Assembly (NCBI GenBank): GCA_030684515.1
Contig: JAUXVJ010000024.1
Span: forward strand, 1-39,662
Source of the DNA: Actinomycetota bacterium
GTDB taxonomy: Bacteria > Actinomycetota > Actinomycetes > S36-B12
Reading direction: 5' to 3'
DNA length: 39,662 nt
Below the pieces are notes generated by a model that did no database searches, was not told the origin of the DNA, and saw only the letters and a list, made by a program, of their open reading frames with translations. This document shows positions 9,943 through 20,906 of the stretch, one piece after another. Made by a program: the position numbers and the translations under genes. The number at the start of each line of letters is the position of its first letter. Positions within the stretch are counted from its first letter, which is position 1.

Positions 9943-11157
9943 ATGCGCTCCCTCGACGACCTGTCGGTCGCCGGGCAAACCGTTCTGGTTCGCGCGGATT
10001 TCAATGTCCCCTTGGCTGATGGCCCAGATGGGGATGGCGATACCAAAGTCATCACCGACGATGGTCGTATCACTGCAGCTCTGCCGACTTTGAACTTTCT
10101 GCGTTCTGCTGGCGCGAAGATCGTGCTGGTCGCCCACCTCGGACGTCCCAAGAACGGTCCAAGCCAAGCACTGAGTCTGCAACCCGTTGCTGATCGCCTC
10201 AGTGAGCTTCTTGACGCCGATGTCGAGATCGCTGATGACATCACCGGACCGCGCGCGCAAGCCATGGTTGCAGCACTTGAGCCTGGTGATGTGATGCTGC
10301 TGGAGAACATCAGGTTTGATCCCCGCGAGACAAGCAAGGACCCTGCCGAGCGCGCCGCCCTCGCCGGTGAACTGGCTGCCCTTGCTGATCTGTACGTCTC
10401 CGATGGCTTCGGCGTCGTGCATCGCGAGCAGGCATCAGTGACCGATGTCGCCCGACTCCTGCCGAACGCCGCAGGTCGTCTTGTGCACAAGGAAGCCACG
10501 ATCTTCAGCGCACTGCTGGCTGAGCCGGCACGGCCCTATGTCGTGGTGCTGGGCGGATCGAAGGTCAGTGACAAGTTGGGTGTGATCGGCAATCTTCTTG
10601 GCCGCGTTGACCGATTGCTGATCGGTGGCGGCATGGCCTTCACCTTCCTTGCAGCGAAAGGTCTGCCGATCGGCGACTCACTGCTGGAGGCTGATCAGAT
10701 TCCAACTGTGCAGGGCTTCATAGAACAGGCCGTGCGCGATGGTGTCGAACTCTTGATCCCCATTGATGTGGTGATTGCCGATGACTTCTCCGCCGATGCC
10801 AATACCCAGATTGTGGCCGCTTCTGAGATTCCAGATGGCTGGAAGGGCTTGGACATCGGCCCGGCGACCACCGCCTTGTTTGCCGAGCAGATTGCCGACG
10901 CTGGCACTGTTGTCTGGAACGGACCTATGGGAGTGTTCGAACTGGCTCCATTCGCGGCAGGCACCAGGGGAGTGGCCAAGGCGATGATCGCCAGTGACGC
11001 CATGACTGTCGTCGGCGGCGGCGATTCAGCGGCAGCTATTCGGGTCTTGGGCCTTGACGAATCTGCCTTCTCGCACATCAGCACCGGTGGTGGAGCAAGC
11101 CTTGAATTCCTGGAGGGTAAAGAACTCCCCGGTCTGAGCGTCCTGGAAGGACACTGA
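9943..11157 (+). CDS. pgk: Phosphoglycerate kinase
   Basis: Transfers the acyl phosphate of 1,3-bisphosphoglycerate to ADP in lower glycolysis. The protein is 404 residues, normal for the family. The substrate-binding N-terminal motif RADFNVP is at 17-23, HLGRPK follows near 65-70, and the nucleotide-domain sequences [18 protein letters not shown] and GGGDSAAA are all present. It starts 8 bases after gap, with no strong ribosome site, and ends one base before tpiA, so it is expected to be co-transcribed. Confidence 0.98.
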   Translation: MRSLDDLSVAGQTVLVRADFNVPLADGPDGDGDTKVITDDGRITAALPTLNFLRSAGAKIVLVAHLGRPKNGPSQALSLQPVADRLSELLDADVEIADDITGPRAQAMVAALEPGDVMLLENIRFDPRETSKDPAERAALAGELAALADLYVSDGFGVVHREQASVTDVARLLPNAAGRLVHKEATIFSALLAEPARPYVVVLGGSKVSDKLGVIGNLLGRVDRLLIGGGMAFTFLAAKGLPIGDSLLEADQIPTVQGFIEQAVRDGVELLIPIDVVIADDFSADANTQIVAASEIPDGWKGLDIGPATTALFAEQIADAGTVVWNGPMGVFELAPFAAGTRGVAKAMIASDAMTVVGGGDSAAAIRVLGLDESAFSHISTGGGASLEFLEGKELPGLSVLEGH

Positions 11158-11158
11158 C

Positions 11159-11959
11159 ATGACAGCCAAGACTCGTCACCCGCTCATCGCAGGCAACTGG
11201 AAGATGAACCTCAATCACTTTGAGGCTCTTGCACTTGTGCAGAAATTGGCATTTGCGTTGAACGATGAGGATCTCTCGGCAGCTGAAGTCGTCGTATTGC
11301 CACCTTTCACTGATCTTCGTTCAGTGCAAACCTTGATCGAGGGAGACAAGTACGACATCGGCTACGGCGCCCAGGATGTCTCGCAGCATGCGTCAGGGGC
11401 ATTCACCGGTGAGATCTCTGCGAGCATGCTCGCCAAGCTTGGCTGCGGTTTTGTCGCGGTGGGGCATAGCGAGCGGCGGCAATACCACGCCGAAAGCGAC
11501 GCGATCGTCTATGCCAAGGCCCGCGCCGCTGTTGGGGCCGGCATCACGCCGATCGTGTGCGTTGGAGAAGGACTGGACATTCGCCAGGCCGGCAACCACG
11601 TGCCGCACGTGCTTGCGCAATTGGATGGATCGCTGGGCGAGTTCACTGCCGAGGAAGTGGCGGAGCTTGTAATTGCCTATGAGCCAGTCTGGGCGATCGG
11701 CACTGGTGAGGTCGCCACGCCCGATGATGCCCAAGAGGTCTGCCGGGCAATCCGGATCCGGGTGGGCGAGCAATGGGGCCTGGCGGCTGCAGAGGCAGTC
11801 CGGATCCTCTACGGCGGCTCGGTGAAGAGCAGCAATATTGCCGGCATCATGGCTCGCATCGATGTGGATGGCGTGCTGGTCGGCGGAGCCAGTCTGGACC
11901 CTGATGATTTCGTGGGAATCGTTCGCTATCGCCTGCACCCAGCCGAACTCGCTGACTGA
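11159..11959 (+). CDS. tpiA: Triose-phosphate isomerase
   Basis: Interconverts dihydroxyacetone phosphate and glyceraldehyde 3-phosphate. The 266 residues form a single TIM barrel with the catalytic set visible: N13 and K15 in AGNWKMN, H103 in VGHSERR and E175 in [11 protein letters not shown], plus the phosphate-binding YGGSVK near the C-terminus. The ATG follows the pgk stop by one base and is probably translated by coupling or from the GGAAGG purine tract at the end of pgk. Confidence 0.98.
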   Translation: MTAKTRHPLIAGNWKMNLNHFEALALVQKLAFALNDEDLSAAEVVVLPPFTDLRSVQTLIEGDKYDIGYGAQDVSQHASGAFTGEISASMLAKLGCGFVAVGHSERRQYHAESDAIVYAKARAAVGAGITPIVCVGEGLDIRQAGNHVPHVLAQLDGSLGEFTAEEVAELVIAYEPVWAIGTGEVATPDDAQEVCRAIRIRVGEQWGLAAAEAVRILYGGSVKSSNIAGIMARIDVDGVLVGGASLDPDDFVGIVRYRLHPAELAD

Positions 11960-11961
11960 TC

Positions 11962-11967
11962 TATACT
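11962..11967 (+). promoter_or_regulatory. Candidate -10 element (TATACT) for secG-rbpA
   Basis: TATACT begins 3 bases after the tpiA stop and is the closest match to the bacterial -10 consensus in the intergenic regions read. Transcription from it would start about 12 bases downstream and leave a leader with GGAG before the secG TTG. No clear -35 is visible. It would uncouple secG and rbpA from the glycolytic operon. Confidence 0.4.
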
Positions 11968-11996
11968 GATGCCCTTACGTCGATTCGGAGTTTGAT

Positions 11997-12245
11997 TTGA
12001 TCACCATCGTCACGATTGCACTGGCTGTCGTGCTCATCATCACCAGCATCCTGCTGATCGTGCTGATCCTGCTTCATCGTGGCAAGGGTGGCGGTCTTTC
12101 AGATCTTTTCGGTGGTGGCGTGAGTTCGTCAATCGGTGGTTCATCGGTTGCAGAGCGCAATCTTGACCGTATTACCGTGGCCTTGGGCTTGATCTGGGCT
12201 GCGTCAATCGTTGGTGTTGGCCTGCTGGTTCGCACAGGCGTCTGA
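11997..12245 (+). CDS. secG: Preprotein translocase subunit SecG
   Basis: Small accessory subunit of the SecYEG protein-export channel. The 82 residues show two membrane segments (about 2-25 and 60-80) with the cytoplasmic GKGGGLSDLFGGG loop between them, the family hallmark. The start is TTG with GGAG 6 bases upstream; no ATG or GTG fits. Its place between tpiA and rbpA is conserved in actinobacteria. Confidence 0.95.
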   Translation: MITIVTIALAVVLIITSILLIVLILLHRGKGGGLSDLFGGGVSSSIGGSSVAERNLDRITVALGLIWAASIVGVGLLVRTGV

Positions 12246-12275
12246 CCACAACTCGATCATTCGCAGGAGGATTTC

Positions 12276-12614
12276 ATGGCAGGTGGAAGTGCAATTCGCG
12301 GTAGTCGCGTCGGAGCTGGCCCAATGGGTGAAGCCGAGCGTGGCGAAGCCGCCCCACGTATCTGGATCTCCTTCTGGTGCTCGCGCAAGCACGAGTCGCG
12401 CCCGAGTTTTGCCTCTGACGCCGCAATTCCTGACGAGTGGGACTGCCCTCGATGCGGTCTGCCTGCAGGGCCAGACAAGGAAAACCCACCTGCGCCGCCC
12501 AAGATCGAGCCCTACAAGACTCACTTGGCATATGTGAAGGAGCGTCGCTCCGACGTCGATGGCGCTGCCATCTTGGACGAGGCTCTCAACAAGCTCCGCG
12601 GTACTGCTTCTTAA
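12276..12614 (+). CDS. rbpA: RNA polymerase-binding protein RbpA
   Basis: Actinobacteria-specific RNA polymerase partner that binds the beta' subunit and the principal sigma factor and helps open promoters. The 112 residues match the Streptomyces type closely: RGSRVGAGPMGE at the N-terminus, a zinc site C35, H39, C57, C60, the THLAYVKERRS linker region and the C-terminal sigma-interaction helix ending LDEALNKLRG. AGGAGG lies 5 bases before the ATG. Its stop (TAA, 12612-12614) shares the palindrome TTAA with the stop of the convergent pgl gene. Confidence 0.97.
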   Translation: MAGGSAIRGSRVGAGPMGEAERGEAAPRIWISFWCSRKHESRPSFASDAAIPDEWDCPRCGLPAGPDKENPPAPPKIEPYKTHLAYVKERRSDVDGAAILDEALNKLRGTAS

Positions 12615-13372
12615 GCGTCCGACTGGCCCACGTTTGGCGGCAACTCGGCGGCGGCTGCCTCGTCGACGAGAAATAGCGTTTGCTGCGAACCGCTGATGCC
12701 GCTTGCAGGCACGGCTGTTGCTGTTGCCTGCTCATCAAATGACCAGAGCACTGCATCTTGCTTGCTTGCTCCTGATGCCAGAACCCAGGACTGACGGGCT
12801 CGATTGAGTGTCGGCAGGCTCATACTGACTCGTAGTGGAGGGGGCTTTGGCGAATCATGGACAGCCACAACTTCACCGGTCTCACGCCAGGCCGGATGCT
12901 CAGGGAAGAGCGAAGCCACATGTGCGTCTGGCCCGATGCCAAGCAGCAACACATCGAACTCGGGAACTGACCCTTCGCCGACCTCGTTCAACAGATCTGC
13001 GTAGGACGCTGCGGATTCCTCCACCGAGGCAGCACGATCTGGTCCAGCCATTGCATGTACCCGCCCGGGCGGAATGGGGATGTGATCGATGAGTGCCGCC
13101 CGTGCTCCCGTCTCATTTCGCTCTGGATCACCTTCCGGGACATATCGCTCATCGCCCCACCACAGATGAATCCGCTGCCAATCGATCTGGGCGGTGTCCG
13201 GGTTCGCGGCCAGTGCAACGAGAACAGCTGTTCCGATCCCGCCGCCAGTCAGCACGACATGGGCGACTCCACGCTGAGCCTGCGCTAGGACAACGCTGGC
13301 GACCAATCGGCGTGCGACAGCTGCTGCAAGCGCCTCAGCATCCGGGTGTCGTATCAGTTCGCGTGGACTCAT
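12611..13372 (-). CDS. pgl: 6-phosphogluconolactonase
   Basis: Hydrolyses 6-phosphogluconolactone, the second step of the oxidative pentose phosphate pathway. The 253 residues carry the family motifs VVLTGGGIG (substrate loop), WWGDERYVP and LLLGIGPDAHVASLFP. It is the last gene of the tkt-tal-zwf-opcA-pgl operon. Its ATG overlaps the opcA stop by 4 bases (ATGA), and its stop overlaps the rbpA stop on the other strand. Confidence 0.95.
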   Translation of the reverse strand: MSPRELIRHPDAEALAAAVARRLVASVVLAQAQRGVAHVVLTGGGIGTAVLVALAANPDTAQIDWQRIHLWWGDERYVPEGDPERNETGARAALIDHIPIPPGRVHAMAGPDRAASVEESAASYADLLNEVGEGSVPEFDVLLLGIGPDAHVASLFPEHPAWRETGEVVAVHDSPKPPPLRVSMSLPTLNRARQSWVLASGASKQDAVLWSFDEQATATAVPASGISGSQQTLFLVDEAAAAELPPNVGQSDA

Positions 13373-14264
13373 ATCTCCAGATTCGTGATGACCTGACCGT
13401 ACATATCGTCGGGGTCAAGGCGCCGCAGATCCTCTGCGAGCAAAGCGGACACTGAACGACGCGGAAGACTCAGGTGTGCGTCAGTGCGCCCAGGACGAAT
13501 GACCGTGACCGTCTTGTCATCGTCGTTGCGACTGATCGTCAGCGGGTTGTCGTCCATATCGAGGCGCACAGATCGGATGCCAATCCTGTCACTCCACAAG
13601 GTTTCCACCGAGCATCCGAAGGATTGCCCCAGCCAGGCTCCGAGCAGCACGACACTGGGATTGTCTGTCTCGCCTTCGACTGTGACGTGATGCACCGGGC
13701 TCATCGGCTGATCAAAGCTTGACGCGAGCACCGATCGCCACTGAGTCAGCCGAGCCCAAGCCAGATCAGTATCGCCAGGCACATAGCCGCTCTTGCGAAT
13801 GGCAAGTGCGGCTAGTGGGTCACGGACATTCGAAGAGTCGGTGATCCTGCGCTGCGCGTGCCGACCGATCTTGCTGTCTGCCATGCTCTCCGGCGCAATG
13901 CCGGGCCAGTACGCCACCACTGGGGTGTCGGGCAGCAGCAACGGCACGGCCACCGAGTTGGCGTACTCGGAGAGTTCGCCGCGAAGACGCAGTACCGCGA
14001 CTTCACCCGGGCCATCGTCGCCACCCACGCTTATCTCTGCGTCGAGCTGGGTATGGCGTGCATCGGGACGGGGGATCAAAGTGATGATGCGCATCGGGTG
14101 CTGGCGGGCTGTGGCAACAGCGGCAGCGGTCGCATCGGCCTGCGACTCCTCGTCAGCCAAGATCAGCAAGGTCAAGACCATGCCGGTTGCCGGCGAACCC
14201 AGTCGATGACGCTCGGCAGTGATCGCAGCAGAGACTTCTCCGCCACTTGTGTTCTCCAAGCGGA

Positions 14265-14268
<4 letters not shown>
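13369..14268 (-). CDS. opcA: Glucose-6-phosphate dehydrogenase assembly protein OpcA
   Basis: Accessory protein needed for full activity or redox control of glucose-6-phosphate dehydrogenase in cyanobacteria and actinobacteria. The start at 14268 gives 299 residues and an ATGA overlap with the zwf stop; a longer frame would add 20 unlikely residues inside zwf. The actinobacterial OpcA pattern is seen in its opening MIRLENTSGGEV and in the LLPDTPVVAYWPG and DLAWARLTQWR blocks. Adjacent zwf is its expected partner. Confidence 0.94.
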
Positions 14269-15785
<1,517 letters not shown>

Positions 15786-15802
15786 TTTGTCCTCTGGGTT
15801 GA

Positions 15803-16915
15803 CTAGGAGATCAGGTCCATGGCGGATTGCACGGTGGACCGCAATTCCTCCCAGGCGTCGATGAACTTCTTGACTCCATCGATCTCAAGATGCGAGCAGA
15901 CGTCTGCCTGTTCGATACCCAGCGCGCTGAGCGCCGACCACACAGCTGCTGACTCTGCAGCGGTACCCGTGACGGTGTCGCCCTTGAACTGGCCGTGATC
16001 ATCGACGGCATCCAAGGTGGCTTCGGGCATGGTGTTGACGCAGTTGCGTACTGCCAGATCGATGACGTATCGGGTGTCGTCGTATGCCGGATCTTTGACA
16101 CCGGTCGATGCCCACAGTGGACGCTGTGCGTGTGCACCCAGGGCTGCCAGTGCTGCCCATTCATCATTGGCTGTGCGCTGTTCGAATGCTGCCCATGCGA
16201 GTCGGGCATTGGCCAGGGCTGCCTTGCCGCGCAAGGCCTTGGCCTCGTCGGTGCCCAATGCGTCCAGCCGATGATCGACTTCGGTGTCGACCCGACTCAC
16301 GAAGAAGGAGGCAACTGAGTGAATGCTGGCCAGATCGATGCCCTTGGCGGCCGCCAGCTTCAGGCCTTGCTCGTAGGCGGCGACGACTGCCTGGTATCGA
16401 TCGACGGCGAAGATGAGCGTCACATTGACGCTGATGCCGTTCGCGATGGTGGCGGTGATCGCCGGCAGGCCCTCCAGAGTGGCCGGAATCTTGATGAGCA
16501 GATTCGGCTGATCAATGAGTTCCCACAGTTCGCGCGCCTGCTCGATGGTTGCCTCAGTGTCATGAGCCAGCCGAGGGTCCACCTCGATGGACACGCGTCC
16601 GTCGACACCACCACTTGCCTGGTAGACGGGCAGCATGACCTCACATGCATTGCGCACGTCATCGGTGGTCAGGCGCTGGATGACCAGGTCGACGTCCAGG
16701 CCTTGCTTGGCGAGGTCCTTCAGGTCTGCTGCATAGTCAGCCGCGCCCTTGGAGATCGCTGACTCGAAGATCGATGGATTCGACGTCACGCCGCGTACGC
16801 ACTTGTCGCGCACCAGGCCCGCCAGGCTGCCGGTGGTCAGTCGTGAACGGCTGAGGTCATCCAGCCAGATCGACACACCTGCATCGGTCAGTTCTTGAAG
16901 CGCGGGTGTTGACAT
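15803..16915 (-). CDS. tal: Transaldolase
   Basis: Moves a dihydroxyacetone unit between sugar phosphates in the non-oxidative pentose phosphate branch. The 370 residues are typical of the long bacterial class. GVTSNPSIFE is at 42-51, RVSIEVDPRLA at 107-117, and the Schiff-base lysine is K142 in LLIKIPAT. GGGAG precedes the ATG. It lies 20 bases after tkt in the same operon. Confidence 0.97.
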   Translation of the reverse strand: MSTPALQELTDAGVSIWLDDLSRSRLTTGSLAGLVRDKCVRGVTSNPSIFESAISKGAADYAADLKDLAKQGLDVDLVIQRLTTDDVRNACEVMLPVYQASGGVDGRVSIEVDPRLAHDTEATIEQARELWELIDQPNLLIKIPATLEGLPAITATIANGISVNVTLIFAVDRYQAVVAAYEQGLKLAAAKGIDLASIHSVASFFVSRVDTEVDHRLDALGTDEAKALRGKAALANARLAWAAFEQRTANDEWAALAALGAHAQRPLWASTGVKDPAYDDTRYVIDLAVRNCVNTMPEATLDAVDDHGQFKGDTVTGTAAESAAVWSALSALGIEQADVCSHLEIDGVKKFIDAWEELRSTVQSAMDLIS

Positions 16916-16935
16916 GGGCGTCTCCCTCTGGATTG

Positions 16936-18990
16936 TCAGGCAGGATCGTGCAATGAAGCCTTCGCGGCCGTCACCACCGCATCAACGGTGATCCCGAATT
17001 CGGCGAAGAGCACCTGTTCAGGTGCACTGGCACCAAAGTGGTCAAGACCGATGACGCGCCCGCGATCGCCAACGTACTTCCACCAACCAAGAGTTGCTCC
17101 GGCTTCGATGGCAACGCGTGCGCGAACACTTGGCAACAAGACGGAGTCGCGATATGCCGAATCCTGCTCGTCGAACCACTCGGTGCACGGCATCGAGATG
17201 ACACGACTGGCGATTCCCTCGGCCAGGAGTGCTTCATGCGCCCGCACTGCCAACTGCAGTTCTGAACCTGTGCCGATCAGAAGGATCTTCGGGTCCGGTG
17301 CGTCGGCCACGACGTACCCACCTCGGCGCACTCCAAGCATGGCGTCAGGCGCCAAGACCAGGGTGGGCACATTCTGGCGCGTGAGCACCAGGCCAACGGG
17401 ACGACGCTGAGTCAGAATGGAATGCCAGGCGGCTGCCGTCTCATTGGCATCTGCAGGTCGAACCATTGACAGCCCTGGCAATGCCCGCAGGCTCCAGAGC
17501 TGCTCCACAGGCTGGTGCGTTGGACCATCTTCACCAAGTCCGATGGAGTCGTGGCTCCAGACAAAGGTCACGGGAGTCTGCATCACGGCCGCCAGTCGAA
17601 CAGCCCCACGCATGTAGTCACTGAAGATCAGGAAAGTGCCACCGAATGGGCGATTGAGTCCACTGAGCGACATACCGTTCAAGGCCGCGCCCATCGCGTG
17701 CTCGCGAATACCGAAATGCAGGATCCGACCGTAAGGCGAGGCATCAGGCATCGTGGTGGAAGCTGGCAGGAAACTGAGGCCACCCTCGATCGTGGTGTTG
17801 TTCGACTCTGCGAGGTCCGCAGACCCACCCCAGAACTCGGGCATCACCTCGGCGATTGCGTTGATGACCTCGCCTGAGGCTTTGCGTGTCGAAGAAGACG
17901 AGCCAAGCTCAAATGAAGGGAACACGGCGTCGAAACCAACGGGAAGCTCCCCAGCTCGGATTCGATCAAGCAGGGCTGCCCTCGCACTTTCGCGTGCACG
18001 CCAGTCGGCGAAGGAGGACTCCCATGCCGTTCGTTCAGTCGCGACCCGTGCTTGCAAGGAGCCGCGTACATCGGCAAGCACTTGCTCATCGAAGGCGAAG
18101 GACTCTTCGGGATTCAGACCAAGCTCGACCTTGGTTGCGGCGATCTCTTGTGCGCCCAGGGCCGAACCGTGCGCTTTCGCAGTGTTACGAGCATGTGGTG
18201 CTGGCCAGGCGATGGTCGAGCGCATGGCGATGAAGGTCGGTCTGCCCTTCTCAGCCTTGGCAGCTGCGATGGCTTTGGCCATCGCAGGTAGATCCACATT
18301 GCCATCAGGGAGAAAATCAACGTAGTGCGTCGCGAAGCCGTAGGCCGCGTACCGCGCTACGACATCCTCGGTGAAGGAGACCGCAGTATTGCCCTCGATC
18401 GAAATGTGATTGTCATCCCAGATCACCGTGAGGTTGTCCAGAGCCTGGGTTCCGGCAAGTGATGATGCCTCGCCGGACACACCTTCTTCAAGGTCACCGT
18501 CAGAAGCGATGACCCAGACATGGTGGTCAAAGGGGCTGGTGCCCGCGGGCGCCTCGGGATCAAAGAGACCACGCTCGAATCGAGCGCCCATTGCCATGCC
18601 GACCGCAGTAGCCAGTCCATTGCCCAAGGGCCCAGTGGTGGTCTCTACCCCGTTGGTGTGGCCGTGCTCAGGATGCCCAGGTGTTCGCGAACCTGAGGAG
18701 CGGAACTGCTCAAGATCTGCCATCGTCAGGCCGTATCCACTCAGGAAGAGCTGGCTGTAGAGAGTCAGACTCGAGTGTCCACAACTCAGTACAAACCTGT
18801 CTCGTCCGATCCAGTGTGGATCTGAGGGGTCGTGTCGCATCACCCGCTGAAACAGTAGATAGGCCAGTGGTGCCAAAGCCATGGCTGTTCCTGGGTGGCC
18901 ATTGCCGGCCCTTTGGACTGCATCCATTGCCAGCGCGCGAAGGTAGGCAGTGGCGCGATCATCTGTGGTGGACCACTCAAGGGCTTTCAC
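16936..18990 (-). CDS. tkt: Transketolase
   Basis: Thiamine-diphosphate enzyme transferring two-carbon units in the non-oxidative pentose phosphate pathway. The 684 residues are full length: GNGHPGTAM at 29-37, thiamine-diphosphate motif SDGDLEEG at 163-170 leading to WDDNHISIEG, the pyrimidine domain with FGIREHAMG, and the C-terminal domain. The start is GTG. There is no ribosome site before it, but TAGGGT lies 7 bases upstream, so the message may begin at the start codon. It is the first gene of the tkt-tal-zwf-opcA-pgl operon and diverges from ctaB. Confidence 0.97.
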   Translation of the reverse strand: MKALEWSTTDDRATAYLRALAMDAVQRAGNGHPGTAMALAPLAYLLFQRVMRHDPSDPHWIGRDRFVLSCGHSSLTLYSQLFLSGYGLTMADLEQFRSSGSRTPGHPEHGHTNGVETTTGPLGNGLATAVGMAMGARFERGLFDPEAPAGTSPFDHHVWVIASDGDLEEGVSGEASSLAGTQALDNLTVIWDDNHISIEGNTAVSFTEDVVARYAAYGFATHYVDFLPDGNVDLPAMAKAIAAAKAEKGRPTFIAMRSTIAWPAPHARNTAKAHGSALGAQEIAATKVELGLNPEESFAFDEQVLADVRGSLQARVATERTAWESSFADWRARESARAALLDRIRAGELPVGFDAVFPSFELGSSSSTRKASGEVINAIAEVMPEFWGGSADLAESNNTTIEGGLSFLPASTTMPDASPYGRILHFGIREHAMGAALNGMSLSGLNRPFGGTFLIFSDYMRGAVRLAAVMQTPVTFVWSHDSIGLGEDGPTHQPVEQLWSLRALPGLSMVRPADANETAAAWHSILTQRRPVGLVLTRQNVPTLVLAPDAMLGVRRGGYVVADAPDPKILLIGTGSELQLAVRAHEALLAEGIASRVISMPCTEWFDEQDSAYRDSVLLPSVRARVAIEAGATLGWWKYVGDRGRVIGLDHFGASAPEQVLFAEFGITVDAVVTAAKASLHDPA

Positions 18991-18997
18991 AGGCGAA

Positions 18998-19003
18998 ACC
19001 CTA
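18998..19003 (-). promoter_or_regulatory. Candidate -10 element for a leaderless tkt message
   Basis: TAGGGT (minus strand) sits 7 bases before the tkt GTG. A TAnnnT element normally lies about 6-8 bases from the transcription start, so the mRNA would begin at or next to the start codon. No ribosome site is present. No clear -35. Confidence 0.45.
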
Positions 19004-19041
19004 GTGCGATCGGCACCTCAGTTGTACGAGGAGTCCACGGG

Positions 19042-19047
19042 TAGGCT
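19042..19047 (+). promoter_or_regulatory. Candidate -10 element for a leaderless ctaB message
   Basis: TAGGCT lies exactly 6 bases before the GTG at 19054. No ribosome site fits that start, so a leaderless transcript is the simplest reading. The 63-base gap with tkt therefore carries two back-to-back promoters. Confidence 0.5.
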
Positions 19048-19053
19048 GAGCGT

Positions 19054-19968
19054 GTGAGTATGGGTCTGCAGCTGCCAGGGACGAGTCCCCGGGAGCGTCT
19101 GATGGCGCATGTTGCATTGACCAAGCCGCGCATCGTTGAACTCTTGTTGGTCACTGCCGTCCCCACAATGTTTCTCGCGGCCAATGGTCTGCCGACCCTT
19201 CAGGCGACCGTTGCCGTACTTGTCGGCGGGGCACTGGCCGGCATGGGTGCCAATACCTTGAACAGCGTCTACGACCGTGACATCGATGCGTTGATGCACC
19301 GCACGGACAAGCGTCCAGCAGCCATGGGAATCGTGAGTGTGCGCGCTGGTCTGTTTCAGGGTTTCGTGCTCAGCATCGCCAGCGCATTCTTCTTGGCCTG
19401 GTGGACCAATCTGCTGGCCGCCGTGCTCGCGTTGCTTGCGATTGCTGCCTATGCCGTGGGTTACACGATGATCCTGAAACGACGTACTGCTCAGAACATC
19501 GTGTGGGGTGGGGCAGCGGGATGCATGCCGGTATTGATTGCCTGGTCGGCCGTGACGGGCTCCCTGACGTGGACGCCCGTGGTGCTGTTTCTCATCGTCT
19601 TCTTCTGGACCCCACCGCATTACTGGCCTCTGGCCATGAAATACAAGGACGACTACGAACGCGCTGGCGTTCCAATGCTTCCCGTTCTGAAGTCTGCTGA
19701 GTTCGTCTGCGTCAGCATTGTTCGATACAGCTGGGTGATGGTCCTGGTGTCCTTGCTGCTGATCCCGGTGGCACCGATGGGGCCCGAGTACGCAGTGTCC
19801 GCCGTTGTCCTGGGCGCTGTCTTTCTCTACCAGAGTTACCGGCTCCTGGGCGCGGCGCGGCGCAAGGAAGATGAGATCAATATCGTCGCCATGCGCTTGT
19901 TTCACTACTCAATTTCTTACCTGGCACTGCTGTTTCTGGCAGTTGCAATTGATCCGTTCGTGTTCTAG
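19054..19968 (+). CDS. ctaB: Heme O synthase (protoheme IX farnesyltransferase)
   Basis: Membrane prenyltransferase that adds a farnesyl group to protoheme, the first step to heme A for cytochrome c oxidase. From the GTG at 19054 it has 304 residues; ATGs at 19060 and 19102 are alternative starts. The prenyl-diphosphate motif NSVYDRDID is at 70-78, followed by DALMHRTDKRP. A second conserved loop, TPPHYWPLAMKYKDDYERAGVPML, lies in the middle. Several hydrophobic segments are evident. Its TAG shares the palindrome CTAG with the convergent ctaA stop. Confidence 0.96.
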   Translation: MSMGLQLPGTSPRERLMAHVALTKPRIVELLLVTAVPTMFLAANGLPTLQATVAVLVGGALAGMGANTLNSVYDRDIDALMHRTDKRPAAMGIVSVRAGLFQGFVLSIASAFFLAWWTNLLAAVLALLAIAAYAVGYTMILKRRTAQNIVWGGAAGCMPVLIAWSAVTGSLTWTPVVLFLIVFFWTPPHYWPLAMKYKDDYERAGVPMLPVLKSAEFVCVSIVRYSWVMVLVSLLLIPVAPMGPEYAVSAVVLGAVFLYQSYRLLGAARRKEDEINIVAMRLFHYSISYLALLFLAVAIDPFVF

Positions 19969-20906
19969 TCAGCAACTTCCTGGCCGCGCGTGCGCTCGCT
20001 GGCCAGCACGAACAAGATCGCAATCCACAGCAGGACTGCGCCTGTGACATGCAGCAGTACCAGTGCTGTGGGCAAGTTGGTGAAGTATTGGATGTAGCCG
20101 ATAGCGGCCTGTGCCAAAGAAATAGCCACGACTGTCCAGGTGGTCTTGATAACGCGGCGTGGCGCGCGCGTGAGGTAAAGGGCGAGCAGCAGACCGGCAA
20201 GCAGTCCGATGAACAGCAGTACGACATCAGCATGGATCCACGAGATTGTGCGTGGGTCAAAACTGAAGCGATTCTCAGCATTGGCGTCTCCGCTGTGCGG
20301 ACCACTACCGGTCACCAGAGTGCCCAGTACAACAACGATGCCGGTCACGCCGACAAGCAGCCAGGTGAGGGCACGAACCTCGCGGCGTACCAGCATCACA
20401 AGTGGGCGATCACCAACATCGCCTGAGCGGACAACAAGAGCGATAACGCCGGCGACCAAGCCCATGGAAATCAGGAAGTGCAGCGAGACGGTGATCGGAT
20501 GAAGTCCCGTCAGGACGGTGATTCCGCCAAGAATCGCCTGGGCCAAGGTGCCAATGAGCGGAATTGCAGCAAGCAGGAGAAGCAATCCACGACGTTGACC
20601 CCCGCGTGCTACCCGCGAACGCTGGTCGATGAACGCCGCAACAAGTGCTGCGATCGCCAGCAGAACCAGCACGAAAGTGAGCGAGCGATTGCCGAACTCA
20701 ATGTACTTGTGCCATCCCTGCTCTTGATGAGATACCGGCACGTAGGAACCCTCAACGCACTGTGGCCAAGTCGGACATCCAAGGCCTGAGCCGGTAAGAC
20801 GAACCGTCGCGCCAGTGACGATGATGGCGGCCTGCGCCACAAGGTTGGCGATGTAGATCGCGCGGGCAGGCTTGCCTGCTCGACCAAGGGTGGCGGGCGC
20901 GGTCAC
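19965..20906 (-). CDS. ctaA: Heme A synthase (COX15/CtaA family)
   Basis: Converts heme O to heme A in the membrane, completing the path begun by ctaB. With the start at 20906 (GTG overlapping the upstream permease stop as GTGA, GGTGG upstream) it has 313 residues; a GTG three codons earlier is possible but lacks a ribosome site. RLTGSGLGCPTWPQC (36-50) holds the conserved extracytoplasmic Cys pair C44/C50, and histidines follow near 60-66. About eight hydrophobic segments are visible. It faces ctaB and is downstream of a two-gene ABC exporter. Confidence 0.94.
   Translation of the reverse strand: MTAPATLGRAGKPARAIYIANLVAQAAIIVTGATVRLTGSGLGCPTWPQCVEGSYVPVSHQEQGWHKYIEFGNRSLTFVLVLLAIAALVAAFIDQRSRVARGGQRRGLLLLLAAIPLIGTLAQAILGGITVLTGLHPITVSLHFLISMGLVAGVIALVVRSGDVGDRPLVMLVRREVRALTWLLVGVTGIVVVLGTLVTGSGPHSGDANAENRFSFDPRTISWIHADVVLLFIGLLAGLLLALYLTRAPRRVIKTTWTVVAISLAQAAIGYIQYFTNLPTALVLLHVTGAVLLWIAILFVLASERTRGQEVAD

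Noticed and set aside
19018-19905. Minus-strand open frame of 295 codons across ctaB, very rich in His, Gln and Arg
   Set aside because: Composition is that of an antisense shadow of a hydrophobic protein; ctaB motifs are clear.
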